Below, one piece after another: positions 49,001 to 56,039 of a stretch of 64,000 nucleotides of DNA (the first letter of the stretch is position 1; every line of letters begins with the position of its first letter). This stretch comes from Salvator merianae (taxonomy: Eukaryota; Chordata; Lepidosauria; Squamata; Teiidae), in NCBI GenBank assembly GCA_003586115.2, contig QVOM02000042.1:33589721-33653720 (forward strand), written 5' to 3'. A model generated the notes under the pieces. It saw nothing but the letters and a program-made list of their open reading frames with translations, did not search any database and had not been told where the DNA came from. The position numbers and the translations under genes are program-made.

Positions 49001-49998
49001 AGAACAGGTGAGGCCAAGCAGAATTGCCCTGTTATGGATCCTATGATCCTGTGCCAGCTGATCGGCTGCCACCAGTCCATGCCTCAGAGTCACCAGCCAT
49101 ATCTGCAGTGAGTCAGTATACCAACCCAGTGGAACAGCTAGACTGTACTACAGAGCAGTCTACCAGGAGGCCATGCCTCTCAGTAGACCACTCTGTCCAC
49201 ACAGGAACAGGACTTTGGAGCAGCCTAAGTATGAAAATGGTGCCCTAGACCACTCCATGGAAACACTGCTTGTAAGCAGTCAATGAAGTAGTCTAGCTGG
49301 TATGCCAGACCAGTGCCCACGTGCAGACAGCACGCTGGCCATGGACCAGTATACCATCTCTGTTGTCATTTCGGGGGGCACTCAGAAATGGTGCAAGAAA
49401 TGGACCTTTCTGTGTGCCCAACTAAAACAGCCCTGGCCAGCGACTTCAGAGGCCCAGAATTTTCATTCCCATCCTCCAAAGTTGGACCTGGCTGGACCAC
49501 CCACAAAGCAGACAGCCTTTAGTGCACTGCAGCAGCAGCCCAGCCCATTGTGGACAGAGCTGCCTGGAGTGAACCAGTGCAGTGCAGGATAGTCCACACC
49601 ATGCAGATACACCACTGGTTCACAGTCTCATTTGGCCGTTCAAACACACTGGGTAGCCTTGAGCCAGTTACTGTCTCTTAGCCTAACCTATCTCATAAGG
49701 ATGTTGAAAGGATAAATCAGGGGAACAAGAAAAATGTTTGTCACTTTGAGACTTTTGGAAGAAAGGGATAATATTAACTGCATAAAAGCAAATAAATCAC
49801 AAATGGCTAGATTGGTAATATAATTTCATATTTCATAACTGAAAAACATAAAAAAGAAGAATGTATTCCTTACTTCTCTAGAGCACTATGAGCTACTCTT
49901 TCCTTCTCCTTTTTTTCCTTTTCTTTGTATTTCTTCACCCGAATCTCCCATAAACTTCTTATAGCTGAGAAGTCAAATATTATCACCTGATGCCCCAT
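15886..49998 (-). CDS. LRRC2: LRRC2, leucine-rich repeat protein 2 (N-terminal 209 residues, four exons)
   Basis: Gene-level entry; the coding sequence is the join of 49998-49874, 39491-39284, 34067-33911 and 16022-15886. All four segments splice in frame (125 + 208 + 157 + 137 nt = 209 codons) with no stop. The product follows vertebrate LRRC2 closely: MGH start, lysine/glutamate-rich N-terminal helix, [10 protein letters not shown] motif, LSGEQWT motif, then LRRs with the IPPELG and [12 protein letters not shown] signatures. Family knowledge: LRRC2 is an LRR protein of about 370 residues, expressed mainly in heart and skeletal muscle and linked to mitochondria and PGC-1alpha signalling; it has no enzymatic domain. 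The C-terminal LRRs (about 160 residues) and stop codon are not found and should lie beyond base 1. Identification is by recalled family sequence, not a search. Confidence 0.93.
16255..16525. mobile_element. Partial hAT-like MITE near LRRC2 exon
   Basis: CTAGTATGCTGGTGGACCTG, ATAAATCAGTTCCACCAGAG and the end ACAGATAAGTGCAGAAAGGACC match the 'ctgcactt' family right part. It ends up 230 bp from the acceptor of the 15886-16022 exon. Confidence 0.5.
18047..19288. mobile_element. 1.24 kb non-autonomous DNA transposon-like element, copy 1
   Basis: The left end TAGGCCACGTTCCAACATCG..ATTTAATC and the right end (reverse complement TAAGGCTGCGTTTCGACACG..ATTTAATC) form imperfect terminal inverted repeats of about 30 bp. 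The same architecture recurs at 61928-63102, with roughly 80-85% similarity by eye. The interior is unusually CpG-rich for the window. A 12-bp minisatellite (18449-18513) is expanded in this copy only. Open frames exist on both strands but none shows a transposase motif. No clean target-site duplication was found. TAGG ends suggest hAT-like, which is inference. Confidence 0.7.
18449..18513. repeat. Five-unit 12-bp minisatellite (GCTTTTTAAAGG)n
   Basis: About five tandem copies of a 12-bp unit that is itself nearly palindromic (CTTTTTAAAG). Read on either strand it produces a pseudo-amphipathic peptide (LFKG or PFKK repeats), which is a by-product. The sister element at 62.31 kb carries only one decayed unit. 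Confidence 0.85.
19545..19690 (-). mobile_element. CR1 LINE 3' end fragment, minus orientation
   Basis: ATTAAGCCATTGGACCATTT followed by AGTTCAATTGCTTG matches the inverted CR1 3' end. The next part (CAGTGGCCAATCAGTTGCAA) parallels CAGTGGCCAACCAGCTCGCA in the copy at 30945-31215. Confidence 0.55.
21018..21070. repeat. (TCCA)n microsatellite
   Basis: About 13 TCCA units with single interruptions (TCTA, TTCA), followed by an inverted L2-like tail. Confidence 0.95.
21315..21400. repeat. 26-bp inverted repeat with 34-nt loop
   Basis: The left arm 21315-21340 (core GTTGCTCTGTGCAGCAA) and right arm 21375-21400 (core TTGCTGCACAGAGCAAC) match at 24 of 26 positions, with a perfect 17-bp core. It lies in LRRC2 intron inside a repeat-like stretch that also holds the longest meaningless open frame of the window. 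Confidence 0.8.
23020..23370 (+). mobile_element. L2-type LINE fragment
   Basis: GTCTGTTGGAGAGGCTCTCT, GGGCCTTCTCTGTGATAGCC and CAAGCATTCCTTCTGAAGTA parallel the L2 segment at 56490-56600. Decayed. Confidence 0.55.
24328..24889. mobile_element. hAT-like MITE, 'ctgcactt' family
   Basis: Left end GGCTGTTTCTGCACTTACCT; right end ACAATCGTGGAATCACCC. The interior shares blocks with other copies: GTACCATCAAAATGGGTCTC, CACCAGTACACCAGTAGATC, GGGCCTGTCTCACACTGTAT. No transposase is encoded. The family assignment (hAT-like) is inference. Confidence 0.55.
26041..26427. mobile_element. hAT-like MITE, 'cgcactt' subfamily
   Basis: Perfect 16-bp terminal inverted repeat: GGGCCTGTTCGCACTT at the left and AAGTGCGAACAGGCCC at the right. 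The interior is CpG-retaining and carries no coding motif. Open frames on both strands are by-products. Confidence 0.75.
26461..26630. mobile_element. 170-bp palindromic MITE with 7-bp flanking repeat
   Basis: Arms GGCCCTTTATGAACTGGGCC / reverse complement CCTTTCTGCACTTGGTCTTA and the internal TTATTCCAGATTATATCCTG match the MITE at 53748. The direct repeat CTCCTAG flanks it on both sides (about 26455-26461 and 26631-26637), a possible target-site duplication. Confidence 0.75.
27125..27290. repeat. Short repeat, 'tctccattatgca' family
   Basis: Second copy of the repeat at 6350: GTCTCCATTATGCACAAAGG, CTTAAGTGAGGCAGGTTTCC, ATTACTCCCAGTGAGACCAC. It ends with TGCACAATGGAAATGCAGCC, an inverted form of its beginning. 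Confidence 0.5.
28430..28890 (-). other. Unrecognised open frame with downstream AATAAA, inside LRRC2 intron
   Basis: A minus-strand frame is open from after a stop near 28885 to a stop at about 28537, over 110 codons. It contains [41 protein letters not shown] and ends HKMYRRS. An AATAAA lies at 28435-28430, about 100 nt past the stop. A pyrimidine-rich stretch ending GTGTGAG just before the DCTKV codons could act as a splice acceptor. I do not recognise the protein and no ATG start is evident. It could be a terminal exon of a nested gene, a retrocopy or old transposon remnant, or chance. No function is proposed. Confidence 0.2.
29355..29394. repeat. (CA)n microsatellite
   Basis: Runs of CA with two ATG interruptions. 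Confidence 0.95.
29640..29780. repeat. Double-hairpin repeat, copy 1
   Basis: Contains hairpin A (CTATACTGGGAATGCCA paired with the GCATTCTCAGTACAG side) and hairpin B (TTATGGGAAATCTGACA-ATGA-TGCTGCATATCCCATAA). The same arrangement recurs at 61260-61405 and, inverted in order, at 32230-32350. Confidence 0.55.
30945..31215 (-). mobile_element. CR1 LINE 3' end, minus orientation
   Basis: AAGAACATAAGAAGG opens the inverted 3' end, followed by TTGGATCAGACCATCTAGTC, which is the reverse complement of the classic CR1 'ggactagatgg...ctgatcca' end. It continues through GAAGCTATCCAAACCAGTAG, again CR1-like. Confidence 0.7.
31670..31890. mobile_element. 220-bp palindromic MITE
   Basis: Left GGGCCCAGTCACATCTAAGT and reverse complement of the right end GGGCTGCTTCACTTAAGTTT; inward blocks TTTGATCTAACTTCAGTCCA and TTTAATCCAGCTTCGGTCCA pair. 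The internal AGTTAGATAATG / CATTATCTAAC hairpin is also present. A different family from the 'ctgcactt' MITEs. Confidence 0.7.
32230..32350. repeat. Double-hairpin repeat, copy 2 (reverse order)
   Basis: Hairpin B (TTACGGGAAACCCAGCA-TCAT-TGCCAGATTTCCC) comes first, then hairpin A (CTATACTGGGAATGCCA with TGGCATTCTGCTATAGT). Confidence 0.55.
33911..34067 (-). CDS. LRRC2: LRRC2 third coding exon (residues 112-164, first LRRs)
   Basis: Acceptor CTTCTTAG ends at 34068; donor ATTG|GTAGGT has GT at 33910-33909. The exon reads [20 protein letters not shown], continues through [18 protein letters not shown] and ends ITDLPIEI plus one base of a Gly codon. It starts the LRR domain: leucines and isoleucines fall at LRR spacing, with the IPTYI and LPIEI turns typical of the family. 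It ends in phase 1 and joins the following exon's GT to make Gly164. No defects are seen. Confidence 0.93.
35422..35926. mobile_element. hAT-like MITE, 'ctgcactt' family
   Basis: Left ACCTTTCTGCACTTAACTTA and right CAGTTAAGTGCAGGAAGT are inverted repeats of each other. It contains AACAGGTCCGCCAGTGTACC and the palindromic AGCTCCAAAGCTCGTGTGAG followed by CTTTGGAGC. A partial inverted copy (GGGTGGTTCTGCACTGACTG) abuts it at about 35255-35360. Confidence 0.6.
36939..37785. mobile_element. Nested pair of hAT-like MITEs
   Basis: Outer element: left end GGCTGTTTCCACACGTACCT at 36939, right end (reverse complement) GTTTCAGCACTTACTCAG at about 37785. Inner element (about 36976-37429): left GGGACCTTTTCGCACTCTCC, right reverse complement GGGGCCTTTTTGCACTTTTC. 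The outer resumes after 37429 with its usual blocks (CACCACCAAAATGGATCCCC, AACAGGTCCACCAGTATAAC). The two belong to different subfamilies. Confidence 0.55.
38881..38914. repeat. Perfect 15-bp CpG-rich palindrome
   Basis: ATCAATCGATCGCTC (38881-38895), loop GATT, then GAGCGATCGATTGAT (38900-38914): a perfect inverted repeat with five CpG sites. It adjoins a minus-oriented L2-like tail (TATTTATACCACCTTTCC) and is probably a decayed GATC/GATT tail microsatellite. Confidence 0.9.
39284..39491 (-). CDS. LRRC2: LRRC2 second coding exon (residues 42-111)
   Basis: Acceptor TCTTTCAG ends at 39492; donor ACA|GTAAGT has GT at 39283-39282. The first base completes Lys42, then the frame runs [19 protein letters not shown], a [17 protein letters not shown] segment, and ends [11 protein letters not shown]. 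This is the pre-LRR region of LRRC2; the [10 protein letters not shown] and LSGEQWT blocks are the diagnostic landmarks. The exon ends in phase 0. It is intact, with no stop or frameshift. The intron to the first coding exon is 10,382 bp and holds CR1, L2, MITE and SINE insertions. Confidence 0.93.
39774..40222. mobile_element. hAT-like MITE, 'cgcactt' subfamily
   Basis: Left GGACTTGTTTGCGCTTGCCT; right CACCAAAGTGTAAACAGGCCC, whose reverse complement GGGCCTGTTTACACTTTGG matches the left end. Just inside is the hairpin AATGGTATATTTATACCATT. It shares blocks with the inner element at 37 kb (GACTCACTAGCACC-like right part). Confidence 0.65.
40840..41283 (+). mobile_element. CR1 LINE 3' end
   Basis: Contains the CR1 C-terminal coding remnant (short frame [19 protein letters not shown], with [12 protein letters not shown] following) and the 3'UTR ending GATGCTGGACTAGATGAGCT, CAATTCAGCAGGGATCCTC and TTATATTCTTATGA. 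Typical reptile CR1 end in sense orientation. Confidence 0.8.
41290..41470. mobile_element. Partial hAT-like MITE
   Basis: CTACTGGTAGACTACTTTTA, ACAGGTCCACCAGTGAAGCC and the end CCCAGTGTGAAAAAGGCC match the interior and right end of the 'ctgcactt' family. The left end is missing; it directly follows the CR1 tail at 41283. Confidence 0.5.
42005..42865 (+). mobile_element. L2-type LINE, 3' third
   Basis: The sequence follows the L2 reverse-transcriptase C-terminus. AAACTGAAGCCAGACAAGAT corresponds to the KLKPDKTE block, GACTACTGTAATATGCTCTA to DYCN, then CACTGGCTCCCTATACACTA (HWLP) and AAAGCCCTAAACAGCTTGGG (KALN). The 3'UTR ends with the 'gagacca...ggtataaaaag' signature and an AAATAAA tail. 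Several frameshifts make it inactive. Confidence 0.78.
43036..43503. mobile_element. hAT-like MITE, 'ctgcactt' family
   Basis: Left end GGGCCTTTCCACACTTGCCT; right end ACCAGCAAGTACGGAATCACCC, the same right terminus as the copy at 24889. Shared interior: ACTGGGCTACCAACACTTGC, TATACTGGTAGACTGGATGG, and GGTGCTGCCTCCCTTACACC. Confidence 0.6.
43555..43955 (+). mobile_element. L2-type LINE 3' end with internal (GGGA)n
   Basis: GACCTTTCTGTGGTGATCCC, TAGAACAGCTTCCCTCTGGA, CACCTGGTTAAAACATACCT and the end ATCCACCCTGGGAGCTTTGG with AAATAATTAAATAAA follow the L2 3' layout. A GGGA microsatellite (43801-43828) interrupts it. Confidence 0.7.
43801..43828. repeat. (GGGA)n microsatellite
   Basis: Seven GGGA units inside the L2 fragment at 43555-43955. 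Confidence 0.95.
44000..47689. other. LRRC2 intron, mostly unclassified
   Basis: No exon is seen. A right-end fragment of the 'ctgcactt' MITE (CCAGAGCAGAATCACCC) lies at about 46870-46935 and a (GA)n run at 46412-46430. 47110-47470 contains diverged tandem-like blocks (CACCACTGCAGTGAC twice). Confidence 0.45.
47690..47984 (+). mobile_element. Young tRNA-SINE with (CTT)n tail, near full length
   Basis: The head GAGGCACGGTGGCGCAGAAG carries an A box, and GAGTTCAAGTCCC is a B box. A family-specific body follows, then GGGGTATAAAAACCAAG and a CTT repeat tail. The copy at 8831-9098 (opposite strand) matches it at about 94% by eye, with many differences being transitions at CpG sites. This suggests a recently active family. 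I do not recall its published name. It lies in the LRRC2 intron, antisense to the gene. Confidence 0.8.
48990..49640. mobile_element. Probable diverged hAT-like MITE
   Basis: Blocks such as CCACACAGGAACAGG, GTAGTCTAGCTGGTATGCCA and ACCAGTATACCATC resemble the 'ctgcactt' family interior, but clear termini were not found. Confidence 0.35.
49651..49797 (+). mobile_element. Truncated tRNA-SINE/L2-tail copy
   Basis: GAGCCAGTTACTGTCTCTTA, CTAACCTATCTCATAAGGAT and a final GCAAATAAATCA match the 3' half of the SINE at 51597-51819. The tRNA head is missing. Confidence 0.6.
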
Positions 49999-50019
49999 GT
50001 TGTTGACATTAAGGTTCAC
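49874..50019 (-). CDS. LRRC2: LRRC2 first coding exon (5'UTR end plus residues 1-42)
   Basis: The exon starts after a TTGTTTTTGTAG acceptor (AG at 50021-50020), carries 21 nt of 5'UTR, and begins translation at ATG 49998 in a strong context (A at -3, G at +4). It reads [20 protein letters not shown], then a highly charged Lys/Glu run ([13 protein letters not shown]), and ends SALE plus two bases of a Lys codon at a GTAAGG donor (GT at 49873-49872). The Lys codon is completed by the next exon. The charged segment is likely helical or coiled coil. The Lys/Glu run is somewhat simpler than my recollection of the mammalian sequence. The upstream acceptor means the transcript has a further untranslated exon to the right. 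Confidence 0.93.
49983..50009 (-). promoter_or_regulatory. Upstream ORF overlapping the LRRC2 start
   Basis: In the 5'UTR part of the first coding exon an ATG at 50009 opens an eight-codon frame (MSTTWGIR) ending at TGA 49983, which overlaps the LRRC2 start codon (49998) in another frame. Its context is weak (T at -3, T at +4) while the LRRC2 ATG context is strong, so leaky scanning would be expected. A translational damping role is inference only. Confidence 0.4.
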
Positions 50020-51084
50020 CTACAAAAACAATTTTATTAAGTCAGCATAATTATAAAGAAAAAGAACCATAGTTCTAAGCAACCGACTAAATATAAAAAG
50101 TGATAGAACAATTTTCTCAATATTATGAGACTTCTTACTATGTCTGGAAACTCTTCAGATGGATATAAATAAATCTTTCACTTTACAAAGCCTCTCAGTT
50201 TTCCGACACACATAAATATCCAAGTAATTCTAACCTTTTATTTTATGCAAACCATTAGATCTTAAGGGAAGTTTTTGCAAATCACAACATATGTAAGACA
50301 TTAACGACTTTAAAAAATGCATAGTCAAAGGATAACAGGAGTCAAACTTGTTGCGGTGTCAAGATTAGCACTTACTTGTATTTCAGTGATGGCAGGGCCT
50401 AATTCTTTTTTGGATTGAGGCAAACAGGAAGAAAATTCAAGAACTGAGCATGGGTGGTGTGGTTTAAATGCTTTTTCTCATGTTCCCAGCAGTTCTGTGT
50501 AGACTACAAAGAAAGGTTAAGGAGCCAAAGGAAAGGATGCTGTGAAATTCAAGCAGTTGTATTCTGTCTGAATGGGTGGCAGAAACAATTTCAATTGTTA
50601 GCAATAGTGGATCGGACACTGATGGAGAGTTCAGAGGCCAAGGGGTGGACAGATCGTTGCAGTTCAGATGGTGGTTACAGTTCTAATAGAGGACATGTGT
50701 CTGCTTCTGTCCTGCTGTTGTGACTTCCAGTAAATGCAGACCAAAGGTCAAAAAACAGTTTGCCAACTAAGTTTACCATTGGACAATCTACATTAGTGCT
50801 TCTCATGATCCAAAGTACCCCAGACTAAGGATGTGCTGAACTAGGTTCATACGAAACAGGTTCATTACAACCATTCCAAAGTCAGATTCCAATCTGCGGG
50901 AATAATCCACACCCTCCAAATGTGCTATCACGTTGTTGAAATCCACTGATCATTGAACTCAGTTTTCAAAAATCTCCTCCATTGTAATACCCAGCTGTTA
51001 CTGACAAGCCACTCAATTTCTGTTATGAGAATGTCAGTGGTTGGAGATGTGTAGGAAACATCTTTGCTCTGCAACAGAGACAAT

Positions 51085-51219
51085 GGCTGCATCCAGACGT
51101 TAATTTATTCCGCTATATTTGGATTCTATGGAATAAAGCATAGATATTCTGGAATATCCATGCTTTATTCCGGAATATCCAAACATAGTGGAACAAATAA
51201 GTGATGTTTGGGTACAGCC
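51085..51219. mobile_element. 135-bp foldback MITE
   Basis: Ends GGCTGCATCCAGACGTTAAT and reverse complement GGCTGTACCCAAACATCACT. The halves pair almost throughout: TTTGGATTCTATGGAATAAA and GCATAGATATTC mirror GAATATCCATGC and TTTATTCCGGAATATCCAAA on the other arm. The whole element is one imperfect hairpin. Confidence 0.8.
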
Positions 51220-51596
51220 ACCAGGTTCTGTGATGTCTGCAAGAGGCAGCTGTGCTCGTGGAGAGTTTCCAAAAGCATGTGGGGTCAGCCAGGTTCTGGT
51301 GGTTAGAAGCCTCCTTCTGTTCTTTCCAAACCACATTTGGATCTGCAGCAGATCACAACACGATTTGGTAGGATCAAACCAATGCTTCTAACCAGAGCCT
51401 CATCTCACCTCCATCCCACATGAAATCCTGAACTGCACATCACTCACTGATAATATAGAGCTGGATCTTACCTTTACATTTTTATACTGAAATGGAAAAC
51501 AGTCTAAACGGTCCATCAAGGATCTCTCACAACACTGTGATAGTCCCACACATAAGTGAACTGGTGACACCTTTTGGGATTATGCTCCATAGAGAG

Positions 51597-51819
51597 ACAG
51601 TGTTGCATAGTGGCTAGAACACAAGACCAGAACTGAGGAATTCCTGGGTTTGAATCCCCATTCTGCCATGAAAGCTCGCTGCGTTGCCTTGGGCCAGTCA
51701 TAGCTTCTCAACCTACTATACCTCACAGTGTTGTTTTGAGGATAAAATGGAGGAGAATGGTGTGTACCACCTTGGGCTCTTCAGAAAAAAGGCAGGATAT
51801 AAATACCATAAATAAATAA
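51597..51819 (+). mobile_element. tRNA-SINE with L2-like 3' end
   Basis: The head GTTGCATAGTGGCTAGAACA and B box GGGTTTGAATCCCC are tRNA-derived. The middle (TGCCTTGGGCCAGTCATAGC, CCTCACAGTGTTGTTTTGAG, GATAAAATGGAGGAG) is the well-known reptile SINE body. It ends AGGCAGGATATAAATACC plus an AAATA tail of L2 type. Confidence 0.8.
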
Positions 51820-53747
51820 GCTGACCATCAGCTGTGTTCACTGTTTAAATAACTGTATAAATGGATATCATAAAATGGCAGCAAGCTTCCAGTTCCTTCA
51901 TTCAAATGAAACAGAAGTACTCCCTGTACCCCTTGAGTTCTCACTGCTCATACAACTGAGGGGCCAATCACACAGGGCTTTCTTCAGCTGCCCCTTTTAG
52001 AAAACACACCTTTGCTGCAGACAAAAACAAAAACAGGCATTCACATTTCTTAAAGTCTAGCAACACCTCTCTAACAACAAATGCTCATCACTGATTGAAT
52101 GCTGCTGTTCTGATTTTCCTGGCCCCTGATTGGTCACTGACTGGCAGCATTTATTCCTATGCTGCAATTGGCTAGATTATCTCCTCCCAGTGTGACTGAA
52201 AAGAAGAGTTGCCATCTGAGGAAGGGACAGCTTTTCCAAGGTTTTCCCCATGGTAAGTAAGGCACATGCAGGGGTAAATTGTCAGGCATCTCTGACCCCA
52301 GTTCTCCGAGGGTGCAGCCTTTAAACTAATCTGAACACAGCCTGAGTTACATTTGATACATCACTAAAAGGAAACTTCCCTAATAGTACTGCACTCTGTA
52401 CTTGTGTTATGGGTTTCATTACCTACATAGTAACCAGTCAGACAGTTACTTGATTGCCAAAAGTACAACGAGAAAACCTGTTTGGACGAATCTCTCTTCC
52501 TTCTTTTTTATCATGGAATGCAAGTAATCAACCTATGCAGAGCCTTTGTTATAATTATTTTTTCAAGAAGTTGTTCTGAGTCAGACTGAGAAATCTCAGT
52601 ATCAAAAGAGAGAAACTCTTTTAAAAATAATTGCTTCAATACAGATCAAAAACTGCTATTTTCCCCCCTTTTAAAACGTCACTTGAAATTTCATTAGATG
52701 CCATTTTCATTGTACTTAATAAAGGAAAGCTGGTGACTATAATCCTATAATGGAGAAGGACACCATATTTTTTTCCTTTGTTCAGTTCTTTTTTAAAAAA
52801 GTTAGACAAATGTATAAATGATGCATATTAATTATGATGACTGAATGTAATAATATGACCAGAAGAGTAACTCCCCTGAATATTAATTCCTGGAGCAACA
52901 TACACAGCTGAAGAAAACAAGTTTTGTGGAATCATAGATGTATTTTAACTATCTACAACTGGGACTAAAAAGCAGGGCAGATTCTTTCTCTAATCTATCA
53001 AAGAAATGAACTGTATTCTTAAATTCTCTTTCAATAATTGATATTTATCGCATTCTTATTCCAATTAGTTCCACAGACACGTGTGGGGTCTCTGGTGTCC
53101 TACTGAACATGTGAACCATCTTTCAGCTCAGAGGACGTATATGATGTATATAATGAGCTACAGATATTCACTACAAAGACAAATGAATTGCAATTTTGCA
53201 CCCTCCATCTCATAAGGGCATCTTTAAAAAATGCAGAGAAATTTATGGAGAAATTTATGGAGCTCTCAAAGCACAGTTGTGTCATCATCCAGTGCAGAAA
53301 CAGGAGAAGACAATTGTCAATATCCTGAGATAATCAGACTATCCTGTCTAATGATAGGTCCAAGTCTGGTTAAATGAAGAGAAAGGAGATGTTGTCCTAC
53401 TAAAAATTAATGGAATTTTGTGTTGATGGACACTCTGTCTTAATGTGAATAATATCCCATGTTGACCCCCTATTCCACCTATCAAAGGCCATTAGAATAA
53501 AGCTCATCACACTTTGTGGTAAAAGCAGGTAAAGACAAACTAATTGAGATTTGCTCATGGGGTATCACAGCAATGAAGGAGGGGGGGTGGGCAACAGTAA
53601 GATTTCCCATTGTCTTCTTTCAGGATGTTTTTGCACTTCTCAAACTCACCTATAGCACTCCCATATAAATTCTAAACAAATTTAAATTTAAGAAGATACC
53701 AACTATGTTCCTGTTCAATGTTTCTCACAGCTCTTTTTGGACATCTA

Positions 53748-53928
53748 GGCCCTTTCTGCACTTGGACTTATTCCAGATTGTATCTCAGAATAGGGACCTG
53801 CTATCTGCAAGCTAGTGCAGACTATGGTAGGCCCTGGGCAAGACTTTTCATAGTTTGCACTAGCATGTGGAAAGCAGGTCCCTATTCTGGGATATAATCC
53901 ACAACAAGGCCAAGTGCAGAAAGGGCCC
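53748..53928. mobile_element. 181-bp palindromic MITE
   Basis: Left GGCCCTTTCTGCACTTGG and right CCAAGTGCAGAAAGGGCC are perfect 18-bp inverted repeats. The similarity continues inward (TTATTCCAGATTGTATCTCA against the right arm's GGGATATAATCCACAACAAG), so most of the element can fold back. Same family as 26461-26630. Confidence 0.8.
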
Positions 53929-54064
53929 TACTGCTGTAACATCTATCTCCCATTCTTTGCAGGTGCCCAAGTAGGACTGGTCAGTTTTATAGTCAGTTTC
54001 TAAAATGATCAGAAAGAAAAGACTATTTTAGCAATGACTGTGTTGGAGCTATGGCTATCAGTGA

Positions 54065-54238
54065 AAAGAGTCACTGGAACAGGTTACCACAGGAGGTGGT
54101 GGGCTCTCCTTCGCTGGAGATCTCCAAGGAAAGACTGGACAGATATCTGTCTGGGATGCTTTAGTGAATCTTGCATTGAGCAGGGGGTTGGACTCGATGA
54201 CCCAGGAGGTCCCTTCCAACTCTATGATTCTATGATTT
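54065..54238 (+). mobile_element. CR1 LINE 3' end with ATTCTATG tail
   Basis: CCACAGGAGGTGGTGGGCTC, GGGGGTTGGACTCGATGACC and CCTTCCAACTCTATGATTCT form a textbook CR1 terminus, with a repeated (A)TTCTATG(A) end. The short frame here includes RVTGTGYHRRWWALL-like shadow text only. Confidence 0.88.
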
Positions 54239-54251
54239 TAAATGCAAATTT

Positions 54252-54376
54252 AAAGTTTTCTTGGCAGAGATACAGAAGTGGTTTGCCATTGCCTACTTCC
54301 AGGGAGAGGCTGGGGATTGAACTGGCAACCCTCTGTTTTCCAGGCAGCTTGCTCTACCACCAAGCTATAGCCATAG
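54252..54376 (-). mobile_element. Sauria-type SINE, minus orientation
   Basis: Read on the minus strand: tRNA-like head with TAGCTTGGTGGTAGAGCAAG and a B box GGGTTGCCAGTTCAATCC, then GGCAATGGCAAACCACTTCT, the BovB-like tail. It lies directly after the CR1 end at 54238. Confidence 0.75.
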
Positions 54377-55199
54377 TAATAAACAAATCTAACCCTTAGC
54401 TTTTTGCTATCACTTGCAACTGTCACCTGCTGAAATCATCACACTTTACAGTTAACAAATACTGGAGGATGGAAGTTGTAATTATGTACTATATCAATAA
54501 AACTATCTAGAAGCAACTGGATCAGGCTCTAACGTCTACTGACTGCACATAAACCTTTTCAAGTGAGTGCATAGCTTGTCCCTAAAAGAAAAACAACCAG
54601 TGAATCCAGTAACTTCATGCTTTTAGTAGCCACCTCTTTCCCTGCAATAATTAATATTAATTTGGATCTCCAACCCATATGTGGAAAACCGAACCCAATC
54701 CTCTAGCACAAGAACTATTAAAATCCTCACAAGACTGGGATTGCCACATGATTTATTGAGTATACATATATCCTGTTCCTCAACAAAGGGCAGCATATAA
54801 ATATTTCTCTTCAGTTACTTTTTTTTCGCAACCATCCTGAGTTTTGTCGGGCAGATATCCCCAAGATCACCCAGTGACCTTCAGGTTTCTGGAAACATTT
54901 AATCTCTGGTATCTCTGGTTGTCCAACAGACATTTCAGAGCAGGCTTCCCTAAGCTGGGTCCTTTATCCTTCAGATTTTTCAATTACAGTTTTCATCAAA
55001 TCCCAGCTAGCATGGCCAAAGGTTAGAAGACAAGGATTCTCAAGTGGGATTTTTAGCGTCCTACTCTACTCCAGGGTCTTGGGGGAGGATAGATACAGCT
55101 CAAACAAATTATAGGAGAACTAAATCAAAAAGCAGTTTCAGGATAAGGAAAATGCTTCTTCACCCAAAGTTATGGGTATTGGGGGGGGAGGGGCTATTC

Positions 55200-55500
55200 A
55201 CCATTTACGAGAAAGCATAAAGGGATAGAGCTTGATGCACCTCCATAAAGAAGTTATTCCACAAATTGGAAGCTATCACTGATAAGGCCCTCTCACGGAT
55301 CTCCATTCCTTTAACATCTGAAGGTGATAGGACTACCAAGAGGCCCCCTCCAGCAGTTCTTAATATGTGGGCAAGTCCGTCTGGGAGGAACATACAGAAC
55401 ATACTTGAAATATTTGGGGCACAAGCCATTCAGGGCTTCAAAAGTCAGAGATAACATCTTGAACTGGACTTGGTAGCAAATGGAGAACCAGTGCATTCCT
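55200..55500 (-). mobile_element. L2-type LINE fragment, minus orientation
   Basis: The minus-strand frame reads HWFSICYQVQFKMLSLTFEA then LNGLCPKYFKYVL, matching the L2 segment after the HWLP motif. A second frame lower down (RERALSVIASNLWNNF) corresponds to the next part, indicating a frameshift. Confidence 0.7.
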
Positions 55501-56039
55501 TTAAGAAATGCCTGATAGATGTCTATCTAGCAATGGCTGTCAACAGCCTTGCTGCTTTATTCTGTACTGGTTGCACAGCTTCTGAATCATCTTCGAGGAC
55601 AACCCTACCTTGGCACAATCTGGAAGTTACCATAGCATAAATCACTATAGCCAAATTGTTTCTGTTAGCAAACCCATCCCTGTCAGAAATAGGCATTTCT
55701 GGTCACTGCCGCCACCTGAGCAGAGAAACAGAAAATAATCAGAAACAGTGATTAATCCAGGAGTACCCCCTAGTTGTAATTCCACAAGAACAAGTTATCT
55801 CCCTGCTTCACAGATACAAGAGCCTCCATTCAGCTTCCATTTGTTTGGCCACATCCAACCCATTACTGCCTCCAGCTAACAGCCAAACACTTGAGCTTCT
55901 CCTAAACTAGATGGAATGGAGAGAAAGACCTGGATGTCATCCAACAACTGATGGCATTCTACTCCAAATCTCCTGGTGACCGTCACCACTTCCAGAGCAG
56001 GCCTGGGAATTGAACAGGTTCAAACTGTGCCAAAGAAGT

